Shown: piece by piece, positions 7,747 to 16,146 of the stretch
Layout of the letters: each line of letters begins with the position of its first letter
Position numbering within the stretch: the first letter of the stretch is position 1
IMG/VR virus record: IMGVR_UViG_3300036787_000095
Span: 1-22,230 of that record
DNA: 22,230 bases
Origin: a virus
Strand: one strand, 5' to 3'
Translations under genes and position numbers: made by a program
Notes under the pieces: generated by a model
Database searches by the model: none
What the model saw: only the letters and a program-made list of their open reading frames with translations
What the model was told of the DNA's origin: nothing

Positions 7747-8358
7747 ATGCCAGGAACGACTAATGCGTTGCAGTGGAACCCCACGCAGGCTAATCAAGAG
7801 AGCGATGCTACATACGCCGCAGATTCAGAGCGGACTGGCGGTGCGGTAAGCGGTCAGTTTCCATCAGCGACCGCCAATAAACTATTCTACCAATTGTCTA
7901 CGTACATCACGGCTCTTGCGACGATGCTGGCTAACAAAGGGTATTCTAACAATGACTCCAATTTAGCCAACCTCGTTGCCGCCATGAGTAATTTGGTGAC
8001 TAACGCGGATTTGTCGATACTGAGCCTAATCATCAGCCCTAATATGCACGTAGTAACTGGTACTAGGGGTTTCGGTGTAACGTATCAAAACACTGGCACC
8101 ATAGCCATGGATGTAGTAGTATCTGGGTTGCTTAATATTGGGAATGGTACTGGCAGTACTGTCACTATACAGGGGCGTGTTGGTAGTTCATATCCGTCTA
8201 GCATCGTAGCTACGGACAGTACCACAAATGGATCTGGCTACTGCGAAGTGCATTTCAAGGTGCCAGTCGGATACTACTACGGTGTTTATACCGGCGGAAT
8301 AGGACCTGGTGATTCAACTTCAGCAACATTGGCAAGTTGGGTGGAGTGGGGGAGCTAA
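7747..8358 (+). CDS. Fibre base / short tail fibre protein
   Basis: AGGAGG lies about seven bases before the ATG. The 203-residue product begins with a conserved fibre-base segment: W-NPTQANQESDATYAADSERT, followed by FPSATANKLFYQLSTYITAL. I recall this as common at the N-terminus of phage fibre proteins placed after gpI. Residues 95-203 form a compact beta domain (GFGVTYQNTGTIAMDVVVSG ... YCEVHFKVPVGYYYGVYTGG) resembling a receptor-binding or capping head. Unlike every large gene after it, it has no signal peptide, so it is the last conventional cytoplasmic virion protein of the operon. Confidence 0.75.
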   Translation: MPGTTNALQWNPTQANQESDATYAADSERTGGAVSGQFPSATANKLFYQLSTYITALATMLANKGYSNNDSNLANLVAAMSNLVTNADLSILSLIISPNMHVVTGTRGFGVTYQNTGTIAMDVVVSGLLNIGNGTGSTVTIQGRVGSSYPSSIVATDSTTNGSGYCEVHFKVPVGYYYGVYTGGIGPGDSTSATLASWVEWGS

Positions 8359-8359
8359 G

Positions 8360-10426
8360 ATGAAGAAAATTGGTATAACATCGGCGTTAATGATGATGGT
8401 CACTTCACTGCCACTTGTTGCGCAAGTCACACTGACACCTAATATCGGTCTGCAAGTTCCGTATTACCAACAAACTAACTGGCAGGTAACAATCCAGTAT
8501 GATTTGAACAGGCTTGACTTATTTCTGAGTGGCAACCTTCCACTACCAAATTTGACGGTGACTAACTTGCCTGGGTTGTTTGCAGGGTTGACGGGGTGCG
8601 GCATAATTGGTTACGTGTACAGCCCCGCCAGTAATACGTGCGTAGCTAATGGCACGGCACCATTCTCTTCTGTTACTGGCGGCACCAATACTGCGGCGGC
8701 GATGATCGTCGGTACTGGTTCTACACTTGGCACAACTGGTGCTGGGTCGATAGCGGCTACCAGTGCGGCCGCGTTGCTCAATACGCCGTCGCTTTGCTCA
8801 ACTGGGTATGCTCCTGTTGGAATATTATCAAATGGAAATGCCACTGGGTGTACTGCGCTGGTTGGGATCAGCCTTACTACGACCGGTACAAGTGGTGCTT
8901 CTACGCTGATTAGTGGTGTGCTCAATATCCCGCAATACGCAAATAATGGTCTTTCCGGTATGACGGCAGGTCAGCTGCCTGTAGCGTTAACGCCCACGAC
9001 AGTTGCCAACAGCATCCCCTATGCAACGGCGGCGACGGCATCAACCATCGTTGAACGCGACTCGTCCAATAATATCAATGCCGCAATGTTCAACGGCACG
9101 CCTATAAGCTGGTTTGGCATAGGCAATGCAAACATTGGTGGCAGCATGCCTTCCGCTGTTAACACGGGCAATACGGCGGTAGGGACCACCGCCCTCACGA
9201 ATGCTAACGGCGGAGCCAGTTATAACACAGCTGTAGGATACGAGGCACTCTCATCAACTAGCTCGGGTGAAGCAAATACCGGTCTAGGTTTTAATACGGT
9301 GACCTATGGATCTACCGATACCAACGAGACCATGATCGGCTACAATGCCGTCGGCAAAGGCTCCAACACTGTAACCTTGGGCAACAATTCGGTAACTGCC
9401 GTGTATATGGGCAACACACTGATAGGGCCAAACGCCAGCACCACTGGGACAGCGGCAAACCTCAGTGGTATGCCCACACTTCCTAACGGCACCATGGCGA
9501 CAACGCAGACGGCGGGAGACAACAGCACGAAGCTGGCGACGGACGCTTTTGTGCTGGCAAATGCTGGAAGCAGCGGCGGCGGGTGCCCTCTAACCGGCTG
9601 CACGTTTACCGGCGCACTCAACGGCACCAGCGCATCGTTCTCAGGCACCGTCGCGGCTGGCACTTCGACACCAACGACTATAGGACCGAACGGTGTTTTG
9701 TTAAATGGGGTTCCCGCTCTGCAGTCGCAGACATCGCTCAACAACTACTACTCCGGTGGAGCGGGAAACCTGACTGGCACCGGCTCCTTCAACACCGCGA
9801 ATGGGTTTGAGGCGCTCTCCGCCAACACCACCGGCAACAGCAACACCGCGAATGGGAGTCAGGCGCTCTACTACAACACCACCGGCAGTTACAACATTGC
9901 GAATGGGTATGGGGCGCTCTACTACAACACCACCGGCTCCGACAACACCGCGAATGGGAGTCGGGCGGGAATGTACATCGAGGATGGCGTAACCGCCAAT
10001 CAAACCAGCAGCAACTCAGTGTATGAGGGCTTTCAAGCCTATCCGCTTGCCTCTGGCGATACGAACGAAACGGTGATAGGCTATGCCGCAATTGGACACG
10101 GCAGCAACACGGTGACACTAGGCAATTCTTCAACAACTGCTCTTTATATGGGCAACACGCTGATCGGCGGCAGTGGCATGGGGACCACCAGCGGCACCGC
10201 GACCCTCGTCTCTGGCACGGTCACGGTGAGCTCGACAGCGGCCTGCGCTGTCAGCAGCAGTTGCCATTATTCTCTAACTCGCTATGCTACCAACTCTAGC
10301 GTGTCCATAGGAAATTTGAGCGTTGGAACGATCAGCGCGGGAAGCAGCTTTGTTATCAACTCCCTGACCGTGACGGCTACCATTGCGCTTACGGATGTGA
10401 GCAGCGTTTCTTGGCAAGTAAATTGA
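8360..10426 (+). CDS. Secreted tail-fibre-like protein with beta-roll repeats
   Basis: I place the start at ATG 8360, preceded by GGGGGAG and opening a clear signal peptide (MKKIGITSALMMM ... PLVA|Q). The 688-residue product has fibre motifs LTTTGTSGASTLISGVLNIP (about residue 172) and DNSTKLATDAFV (about 388). YadA-head-like repeats of the IGYNAVGKGSNTVTLGN type occur twice (about 268-356 and 546-602). A 17-residue tandem repeat, NTANGSQALYYNTTGSY, occupies 478-536. Cysteines come in close pairs (TGCGII...NTCV, GGGCPLTGC, AACAVSSSC). No S74 intramolecular chaperone domain is seen. A trimeric beta-structured fibre or adhesin is likely. Whether it joins the virion or is exported is open. Confidence 0.78.
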   Translation: MKKIGITSALMMMVTSLPLVAQVTLTPNIGLQVPYYQQTNWQVTIQYDLNRLDLFLSGNLPLPNLTVTNLPGLFAGLTGCGIIGYVYSPASNTCVANGTAPFSSVTGGTNTAAAMIVGTGSTLGTTGAGSIAATSAAALLNTPSLCSTGYAPVGILSNGNATGCTALVGISLTTTGTSGASTLISGVLNIPQYANNGLSGMTAGQLPVALTPTTVANSIPYATAATASTIVERDSSNNINAAMFNGTPISWFGIGNANIGGSMPSAVNTGNTAVGTTALTNANGGASYNTAVGYEALSSTSSGEANTGLGFNTVTYGSTDTNETMIGYNAVGKGSNTVTLGNNSVTAVYMGNTLIGPNASTTGTAANLSGMPTLPNGTMATTQTAGDNSTKLATDAFVLANAGSSGGGCPLTGCTFTGALNGTSASFSGTVAAGTSTPTTIGPNGVLLNGVPALQSQTSLNNYYSGGAGNLTGTGSFNTANGFEALSANTTGNSNTANGSQALYYNTTGSYNIANGYGALYYNTTGSDNTANGSRAGMYIEDGVTANQTSSNSVYEGFQAYPLASGDTNETVIGYAAIGHGSNTVTLGNSSTTALYMGNTLIGGSGMGTTSGTATLVSGTVTVSSTAACAVSSSCHYSLTRYATNSSVSIGNLSVGTISAGSSFVINSLTVTATIALTDVSSVSWQVN
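9791..9970 (+). repeat. 51-bp tandem repeat, three and a half copies
   Basis: Units begin at 9791, 9842, 9893 and 9944 (the last partial). Each full unit encodes 17 residues with the pattern N-T/I-A-N-G-x-x-A-L-x-x-N-T-T-G-x-x. Units keep the reading frame and differ mainly at the x positions, so the array is a protein-coding beta-roll repeat and a likely site of copy-number change. Confidence 0.9.
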
Positions 10427-10594
10427 GGGCGGCAGGGACAATTTGCACAGGAGCGACTTCAACGGCATGGCAGCATGGCACGTATACAAACTTGGCGATT
10501 TGGATCTGCACAATATTCTTCACTCGCAGCAAGCGCCACAAGAGTGCGCTGTTTCCAACACCTCAGATGCTGAAAGCAACCTTGGAGATACGCT
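10427..10594. other. Gap between fibre genes holding a stray 3' gene fragment
   Basis: This stretch opens with one copy of a 36-bp repeat and then shows no convincing gene. An open frame through it from 10411 (93 codons) starts inside the fibre gene's stop region without a credible ribosome site and has no recognisable domain. After about 10500 the bases become AT-richer. GGAG at 10584-10587 belongs to the next gene. No terminator hairpin with a T-run is visible. Confidence 0.6.
10433..10468 (+). repeat. 36-bp direct repeat, copy 1
   Basis: Identical over all 36 bases to 21401-21436. Begins CAGGGACAATTTGC and ends ACTTCAACGGCAT. Here it lies in the gap six bases after the fibre gene's stop and is not part of a recognisable gene. 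Confidence 0.97.
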
Positions 10595-11872
10595 ATGGCA
10601 GATACCACTATAAACAAGATACACCAAATTCACAATTACTGGGTAAGCAAAATAAAATTGTCAGTGCTGATGTCAGGAGTTGGTGTGAATAGAATACTGG
10701 TAGTAGGCGTGCTTGTACTTAGCGGCGTCGTTAATGCATCTGCACAATTTACGACAAGATTTCAAACCCAGACTCAGACCGACCCAGCTTACCAGATTAA
10801 CTGGGCAAAGGTAGCAGGAATCGGCGCTCCTACTATGTACTGTCCAACACTCATTACTGGTGAGGTGACTGTTGGTTCAACGGCAGTCACGCTTTCAAAC
10901 ATGACTGGGGTAGTAGTAAATCAAGCTGTATTTGGTACTGGGATTCCAGCTGGCACTACAGTGAAGGGCGTTGACGCACCGATGCAAACCGTGCTACTAA
11001 GCCAGCAAGCTACAGTAGGCGGCGCTGCTACACCGCTCAGCTTTTACAGTTACGGCATGCCGTACGTCGACACAGTCGGCAACGTAACGTACACTTGCAG
11101 TGGTGCTGGATGGCTACAAGGCGGTGGAGGCGGTGGAGGCGGCATTCCATATCCAACTGGTACTGGTATTCCGCAGGTTAATGGCGGTGTTGGGTGGGGG
11201 ACGTCTTATAATGCTGCCAATCAAATACCAGCAAGTTATCTGAATTTAAGCGCTTACGTTACTTCAATCACAGCAGCGGCTACATATCAACCACTACTTG
11301 GATACACCCCGTACAACTCTACTAATCCGACAGGGTACATCACCAGCAGTTCGCTCTCTCCATATGCACTTACCTCCGGGCTGGGCACGGGAGCATACGC
11401 TACCATAGCCAATTATCCGCTGACCTCTTCACTGGGAACAGGGGCTTACGCCACGATTGCAAACTATCTGACCACTGCAAGCGCGGCCAGTACATATCAA
11501 CCATTGCTAGGATACACCCCGTACAACTCTACTAATCCGGCTGGGTATGTTACAGCGTCAGTATTGGCGTCATACTTACAAAGTGCGACTGCTGCAGCGC
11601 TTTATGCTCCCATTTTTGCCGTCACTACTAATGGCACTAGCGGCCCAGCGACATATGCAGCTAATGTGCTCAACATTCCGCAGTATGGGTCTGGCGGAAT
11701 AGACGGTGTTCCATTTTGTACTGGATTCACTCCCGTAACTGGCCAGACGGTGGTATATACCACTGGAGGAACACCAAATCCATGCTGGTCTGCTGCTGGC
11801 GGAATTAACCTCTACGTAAACGGGACTCTGGTGGCAAGCGGTCTTACGGGGGTGACTGTAAATGGGTACTAA
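10595..11872 (+). CDS. Secreted tail-fibre-like protein with TYQPLLGYTPYN repeats
   Basis: ATG 10595 has GGAG at 10584-10587 and gives 425 residues, but places the signal peptide after a 25-30 residue extension. GTG 10685, with AGGAG at 10675-10679, would begin directly at VNRILVVGVLVLSGVVNASA and give 395 residues; either may be used. Motifs include an eight-glycine hinge (about residue 176), TYQPLLGYTPYNSTNPTGYI at about 230 with a near copy at 300, the duplicated LGTGAYATIANY between them, and GPATYAANVLNIPQYG near 350. These are fibre-shaft motifs. A cysteine pair (FCTGF ... PNPCW) lies near the C-terminus. The sequence ends abruptly at GVTVNGY where the next gene overlaps it, so the tip may be truncated. 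Confidence 0.75.
   Translation: MADTTINKIHQIHNYWVSKIKLSVLMSGVGVNRILVVGVLVLSGVVNASAQFTTRFQTQTQTDPAYQINWAKVAGIGAPTMYCPTLITGEVTVGSTAVTLSNMTGVVVNQAVFGTGIPAGTTVKGVDAPMQTVLLSQQATVGGAATPLSFYSYGMPYVDTVGNVTYTCSGAGWLQGGGGGGGGIPYPTGTGIPQVNGGVGWGTSYNAANQIPASYLNLSAYVTSITAAATYQPLLGYTPYNSTNPTGYITSSSLSPYALTSGLGTGAYATIANYPLTSSLGTGAYATIANYLTTASAASTYQPLLGYTPYNSTNPAGYVTASVLASYLQSATAAALYAPIFAVTTNGTSGPATYAANVLNIPQYGSGGIDGVPFCTGFTPVTGQTVVYTTGGTPNPCWSAAGGINLYVNGTLVASGLTGVTVNGY
11483..11513 (+). repeat. 31-bp inter-genic fibre repeat, copy 1
   Basis: Identical over 31 bases to 15230-15260 in another fibre gene. It encodes the start of the second TYQPLLG motif. A related copy 210 bases upstream (from 11282) is similar but imperfect. 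Confidence 0.93.
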
Positions 11873-13970
11873 GATGAGACTGATTTTCCTTTCGACGCTG
11901 GTCCTGCTGCTAATCGGAGCGGCTTGCGGACAGAGTGTCCCCGGAAACGCGAACTTGGTCAATACCCCGACTTCTGGTGCGCCGGGTCCCATGCCGCTAA
12001 CGGGTGCTTCTATCGTTCAATGGGGGCATGACGATACTGTTGTGCCGCGCAACATCTGGGGATGGACGACAGGCGGAGGGAATGCAACCCCCTACAACTC
12101 TGGCTATGGAATCTGCAACGGCCTGACACCCGGCGCGTCAACCGTGAGTACAGCCATCACACCGGGCATAGTGATGTTCGGTTCATCGAATTACTGGCAC
12201 ACGGATGTAAGTTCAGCCACGATTGACCCGAACAGCGCGACAATTCTCGCATACATAGTCAATACGACGCCAGGCGGATACTACCATCCAGGTACGTTGA
12301 CCGTCTCTAATGTCCAGATTACATCTGGTGTAATGACCGTACTCGGAACCGCAGGAAACTTTAGCCCAACAGTGGGACGTACCGTGATATTTGCCGGAAC
12401 CGGATTGTCTTGGCTCGACGGTGCGACAGTAACTGTAACTTCCGTGCTCGGCAATGGTCCAGCGGACCCAAACGGGTCCACGACAAATGGAATTACGACC
12501 ACAGTTCCTTCTGGAGCTCCGTCTTCTTATGGGCCGACTGCGACCTCTGGCACAGCGACCACGACAGACACTGCTCCGGCGCTCGGCCCTAACTTCGGCA
12601 CGGCGCAAGGAATTCCCTTCACCATTGACGACTCGACTAACATTCCTTTGACCTATGCGCAAGACACGTATGGTATGTTCCAACCACTCAGCACAGATGC
12701 AGACAATGTGGCGGCTCCAATCCCGTCCTATCTCCCCATTGAGGGTTTGATTCCTGACTGCTACGATCCCACGGGAAACACACCGGGCCAACCTTACGAG
12801 GACGCTCACGCCATCATTCTCGACAAGAACACTTGCTGGGAATACGACTACTATCAGGCTGTACGCTGCCACGGTGCATGGTCTACGGGCGGTGAAACCG
12901 TGTGGGATTTGACAAACTATAACCAGCGTCCTGTGGGATGGAGTTCAGTGGATGCGGCTGGACTTCCTGTTCTCCCTGGCCTGCTGCAACACGTCGAAGT
13001 AGCCAATGGAACCGTCAATCACGCCATCCGTGCGACAGTGAAAATCTCTCATGATGCGTATGTTTATCCGGCAACACACTGGGCTGGAATTGACCACACC
13101 TCAGGCTACAACTCGCCTATTCCGCTTGGGATGAGACTTCGACTGAAGCCGTCCTGTTCTTCGACTCTGACGACCAACTGTTTCAATATGACCGGATTCT
13201 CGATACAGAATCAGGTTATTCTTCGTGCGCTCCAGACTTACGGCCTTATCATTGCCGACAATGGTTCAAACCTATTTATAACAGGAACCGTAGACCAAGG
13301 GTGGAACGACAACGATCTAGGCAGTTTGCACAAAGTTACGGCAGGTGATTTTGACATCATTACGATGCCGCCTGCGTACACCGTGCTCAACCCCGGCTAC
13401 CGCATGACCATCAGCGGATGCACATCGGCGACATTCCTGAACGGCAACACCTACACCGCTGCGATGACTGGACGCGGCTGGTCGCAGGAAACAGCGGCGA
13501 TCACGCACGCTGATTATCCAACTACGACGGACAACTGCACCGTAAACTTTGCGTTCCCAGTTGGCAGCGTCTACACCCTTCCCGGCGCATGGACTGCGAC
13601 CACAGCGACGGTGAATGTCACAAGTAACGTGCTCACGCTGGTCTGGACCGTGAGCGATGCTGGAAGCAACCTTCCAAAGGGAGCCATACCGGTTATCAGT
13701 AGCTTCACTGCAACGCCTACGCACACGGCGGCAAACGGGAGCGTGACGCTGGCTTGGACTTATACCAATGGCACTTACGCCTACTTGACTCAATGCGACA
13801 CGGGATGCCCTTACACCGGCTCGGCTAACCCCCAAGTAGGCGTGATTCGTGGGGCCAGCGGAAGCATAACGGTGACTCCAGCGATCACGACAACCTACAC
13901 GCTGAACGTGCTGAACAATCTGAGTCAGTATGGGTACGTATCACAATCGGTCACGGTACCGGTTCCGTAG
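11862..13970 (+). CDS. Large secreted protein with a conserved bacterial domain of unknown function
   Basis: ATG 11862 has GGGGGTGA six bases upstream and overlaps the previous stop. ATG 11874 is a second option. Either gives a signal peptide (MRLIFLSTLVLLLIGAACGQ) in a protein of 702 or 698 residues. Residues about 110-500 match a family I recall from secreted proteins of many soil bacteria: NYWHTDVSSATIDPNS, then GIPFTID, AIILDKNTCWEYDYY, RPVGWSSVDAAGLPVLPG, DAYVYPATHWA, and QVILRALQTYGLIIADNGSN. Its activity is unknown to me. Residues about 620-702 form an Ig-like domain (SFTATPTHTAANGSVTLAWT ... TTTYTLNV). Codon style is richer in GC than in the tail genes, suggesting acquisition from a bacterial chromosome. 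Confidence 0.75.
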   Translation: MGTKMRLIFLSTLVLLLIGAACGQSVPGNANLVNTPTSGAPGPMPLTGASIVQWGHDDTVVPRNIWGWTTGGGNATPYNSGYGICNGLTPGASTVSTAITPGIVMFGSSNYWHTDVSSATIDPNSATILAYIVNTTPGGYYHPGTLTVSNVQITSGVMTVLGTAGNFSPTVGRTVIFAGTGLSWLDGATVTVTSVLGNGPADPNGSTTNGITTTVPSGAPSSYGPTATSGTATTTDTAPALGPNFGTAQGIPFTIDDSTNIPLTYAQDTYGMFQPLSTDADNVAAPIPSYLPIEGLIPDCYDPTGNTPGQPYEDAHAIILDKNTCWEYDYYQAVRCHGAWSTGGETVWDLTNYNQRPVGWSSVDAAGLPVLPGLLQHVEVANGTVNHAIRATVKISHDAYVYPATHWAGIDHTSGYNSPIPLGMRLRLKPSCSSTLTTNCFNMTGFSIQNQVILRALQTYGLIIADNGSNLFITGTVDQGWNDNDLGSLHKVTAGDFDIITMPPAYTVLNPGYRMTISGCTSATFLNGNTYTAAMTGRGWSQETAAITHADYPTTTDNCTVNFAFPVGSVYTLPGAWTATTATVNVTSNVLTLVWTVSDAGSNLPKGAIPVISSFTATPTHTAANGSVTLAWTYTNGTYAYLTQCDTGCPYTGSANPQVGVIRGASGSITVTPAITTTYTLNVLNNLSQYGYVSQSVTVPVP

Positions 13971-13978
13971 GAGAGTCT

Positions 13979-16138
13979 ATGTTAAGGAAACTCGCAATCC
14001 TTTTTGTTCTGGCACCGTGGGCGGCGCTTGCGCAGAGTAACGTGAACTTTGGTGCTCTCCCTGCGGCCCCCAGCGGTTATCAGAACTGCGTGTGGCAGCA
14101 GTCTGGCGCTGGAACCAGCAACGTTCAACAATCCTGTTACGTTCCCATTTCAACAGTCACGGCTCTGATTTATAGCGCCGGAGCACCAACCGCCACTTGC
14201 AGCAGCGTAGTGAACCTGAATGTGTACGGGATAAACACCAGCACAACTCCATGGTCCGAGTATATTTGCTCGACAGGACTCAGCGGTTACACGTGGTATC
14301 AGATTGGCGGTGGCGGAACAGGCACAGTAACGCACACGGGAAACCTTACGGCTCTCAAGTTGATGCTTGGAAATGGCACTGCCGATAGTACGGTCGATAC
14401 AGTCGCCTCAAGCGATGGCGCGGGGAATCTTACAGTCGCATCACTCACCGTCTCCGGATCTGCGCATGGGATCACCATTCCCGCTGGAACCGCAGTCTCG
14501 GGCGCGGCGGGAAGTGCGATATACGCTTCCGACTCGACGAATGGATACGCGGAGGTGAATGAAAACAATACCGGCCTCTCACGTGTCTGCACGGCTGCGA
14601 ATGGGATATGCGCTGGCGGAAGCCTCACATTAACTACCACGGGCTCAAGCGGCGCGGCCACCTATAGCAGCGGAACACTGAACATCCCGATCTACTCAGG
14701 AGGCGGTACCCCTGGCGGCAGCAGCACTCAATTCCAATACAATAATAGCGGCGCGTTCGGTGGCGTTCCCATGACGTACAACGGAACATTGATTGCCGAG
14801 ACGGTGCCTTTCCAGATTGGGTCAGCGATTAGTAAAACACTGCTTGAGACTTTCGCCTACACCATTGCCGCAGGGACATATCAGCTTCCAGCGGCTAGCA
14901 GTTGGAGCGGGTATCAGGCTCAGGTGAGTGACGGCCTAACACAGTGCGACGCCACGACAGGCGGCGGAACTATTGCTCACGTCGTGGTTTCTAACGGAAC
15001 GGCCTGGGTGTCGGCATCGCCTCTTTGCTCTGCCTTCCCAACCACATACACGGTGGGTGCCTACACTATGACGCAGCCAGCAGCGACGGGGACGTTGGCG
15101 CTGACCAGCCAAATAGGCACCTGGGGCGCTCTGAATTATCCAACGTGGGTATCTGGCATCCCGTTCGTCAAGATGACAGCAGCAGGTACGTTCTCGCTGG
15201 ATACGAATACCTACCTAACTACGGCGACAGCGGCCAGTACATATCAACCATTGCTAGGATTCACGCCATACAATGCTACGAATCCCAACGGGTACATCTC
15301 TTCAAGCGCATTGTCTCCGTACCTGCTCAGCGCCACGGCAGCTAGCACTTATGAGCCAGTTCTGGGGAATCCGGGCACAACCGGCTATGTACTCTCCTCT
15401 ACAACGGCTGGCCTGCGCAGTTGGATTGCGAATATGGTCTATCCCGGCGCTGGCATTGTAGTTTCTACCGGCTCAGCTTGGGACACGTCACTCGGCACGT
15501 ATGGGAGTGGGAGTGTCCTGCTCGGTAGCGGCGCGGTAGGTTCAGCGGCGTATCAGAACAGTAGCTATTTTCAGCTCGCACTCACCAACCCAGTCACCGG
15601 CCCCGGCAGCGGCGCGACGGTGGGCCACATGGCTGTGATGGGCAACACGAGTGGAACGTCGATCACAGACGGCGGCGCGGTGCCTACACTGAGCAGTCTG
15701 GGCGCGGCAGCATCAAATGCGTCAACCACTGTTAACGGGCAAACCTGCACTCTCGGTTCGACATGCACAATTACAGCCGGGGCATCGCCAACCAGCCTCG
15801 GTGCGATAACCTACAACGCCGCTGGCACTACAACCTTTGCGGCTGCATCTGGCGCGTGGGTGTTTGGCACGGTATCGCCAACCGCATCTACCGCGACCTC
15901 ACTGGCCTTCACCGGGCTTGTAGCGGGTGGAACGTACAAGATGTTCATTCACGGCGCGGCGACGGCAGGAACGATCACCTGGACGGGAAGCGCCAGCGGC
16001 TCTTGCACAAATATCATTGTTACCGGCAATGGGTCAGGGGTGTTCTCCACAGGCGGTTTGACTAATGAGCACGATACGCTCTACATCGATTTCGATGGAA
16101 CAACCTGCGCACTTACACTGATGCCGAGCGCGACATAG
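13979..16138 (+). CDS. Secreted tail-fibre-like protein (719 aa)
   Basis: GGAG overlaps the previous stop, with an eight-base gap before ATG. The signal peptide (MLRKLAILFVLAPWAALA|Q) is clear. Fibre motifs are LTTTGSSGAATYSSGTLNIP (about residue 217), GGSSTQFQYNNSGAFGG (about 246), and TYQPLLGFTPYNATNPNGYI (about 420). A C-terminal AVPTLSSLGAAASNAS block is followed by a small beta head. Cysteines pair at short distance (CVWQQSGAGTSNVQQSC, VCTAANGIC, TCTLGSTC, GSC...TTC). The C-terminal 100 residues (TYKMFIHGAATAGTITWTGS) look like a receptor-binding tip. As in the two other fibre-like proteins, virion-type shaft motifs sit behind an export signal. Confidence 0.78.
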   Translation: MLRKLAILFVLAPWAALAQSNVNFGALPAAPSGYQNCVWQQSGAGTSNVQQSCYVPISTVTALIYSAGAPTATCSSVVNLNVYGINTSTTPWSEYICSTGLSGYTWYQIGGGGTGTVTHTGNLTALKLMLGNGTADSTVDTVASSDGAGNLTVASLTVSGSAHGITIPAGTAVSGAAGSAIYASDSTNGYAEVNENNTGLSRVCTAANGICAGGSLTLTTTGSSGAATYSSGTLNIPIYSGGGTPGGSSTQFQYNNSGAFGGVPMTYNGTLIAETVPFQIGSAISKTLLETFAYTIAAGTYQLPAASSWSGYQAQVSDGLTQCDATTGGGTIAHVVVSNGTAWVSASPLCSAFPTTYTVGAYTMTQPAATGTLALTSQIGTWGALNYPTWVSGIPFVKMTAAGTFSLDTNTYLTTATAASTYQPLLGFTPYNATNPNGYISSSALSPYLLSATAASTYEPVLGNPGTTGYVLSSTTAGLRSWIANMVYPGAGIVVSTGSAWDTSLGTYGSGSVLLGSGAVGSAAYQNSSYFQLALTNPVTGPGSGATVGHMAVMGNTSGTSITDGGAVPTLSSLGAAASNASTTVNGQTCTLGSTCTITAGASPTSLGAITYNAAGTTTFAAASGAWVFGTVSPTASTATSLAFTGLVAGGTYKMFIHGAATAGTITWTGSASGSCTNIIVTGNGSGVFSTGGLTNEHDTLYIDFDGTTCALTLMPSAT
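15230..15260 (+). repeat. 31-bp inter-genic fibre repeat, copy 2
   Basis: Second copy of the sequence at 11483-11513, in the same reading phase relative to TYQPLLG. Flanks diverge at once on both sides at DNA level although the protein motif continues. Confidence 0.93.
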
Positions 16139-16146
16139 GAGATGAG

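Noticed and set aside
9791-9970. CRISPR-like spaced repeats
   Set aside because: Units are contiguous, in frame and coding, with no unique spacers and no cas genes.
9701-10136. Minus-strand open frames with repeated peptide patterns opposite the 51-bp array
   Set aside because: Their repeats simply reflect the coding repeat on the + strand. They have no start signals or known motifs.
10411-10692. 93-codon frame between the two fibre genes
   Set aside because: It starts inside the end of the previous gene, lacks a ribosome site, crosses the 36-bp repeat and overlaps the next gene. No recognisable protein.
12213-12872. Long minus-strand open frame (219 codons) inside the secreted-domain gene
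   Set aside because: It is Arg/Val-rich with no domain or ribosome site, and lies opposite a gene with strong protein motifs. It is a mirror of that gene's codon bias.
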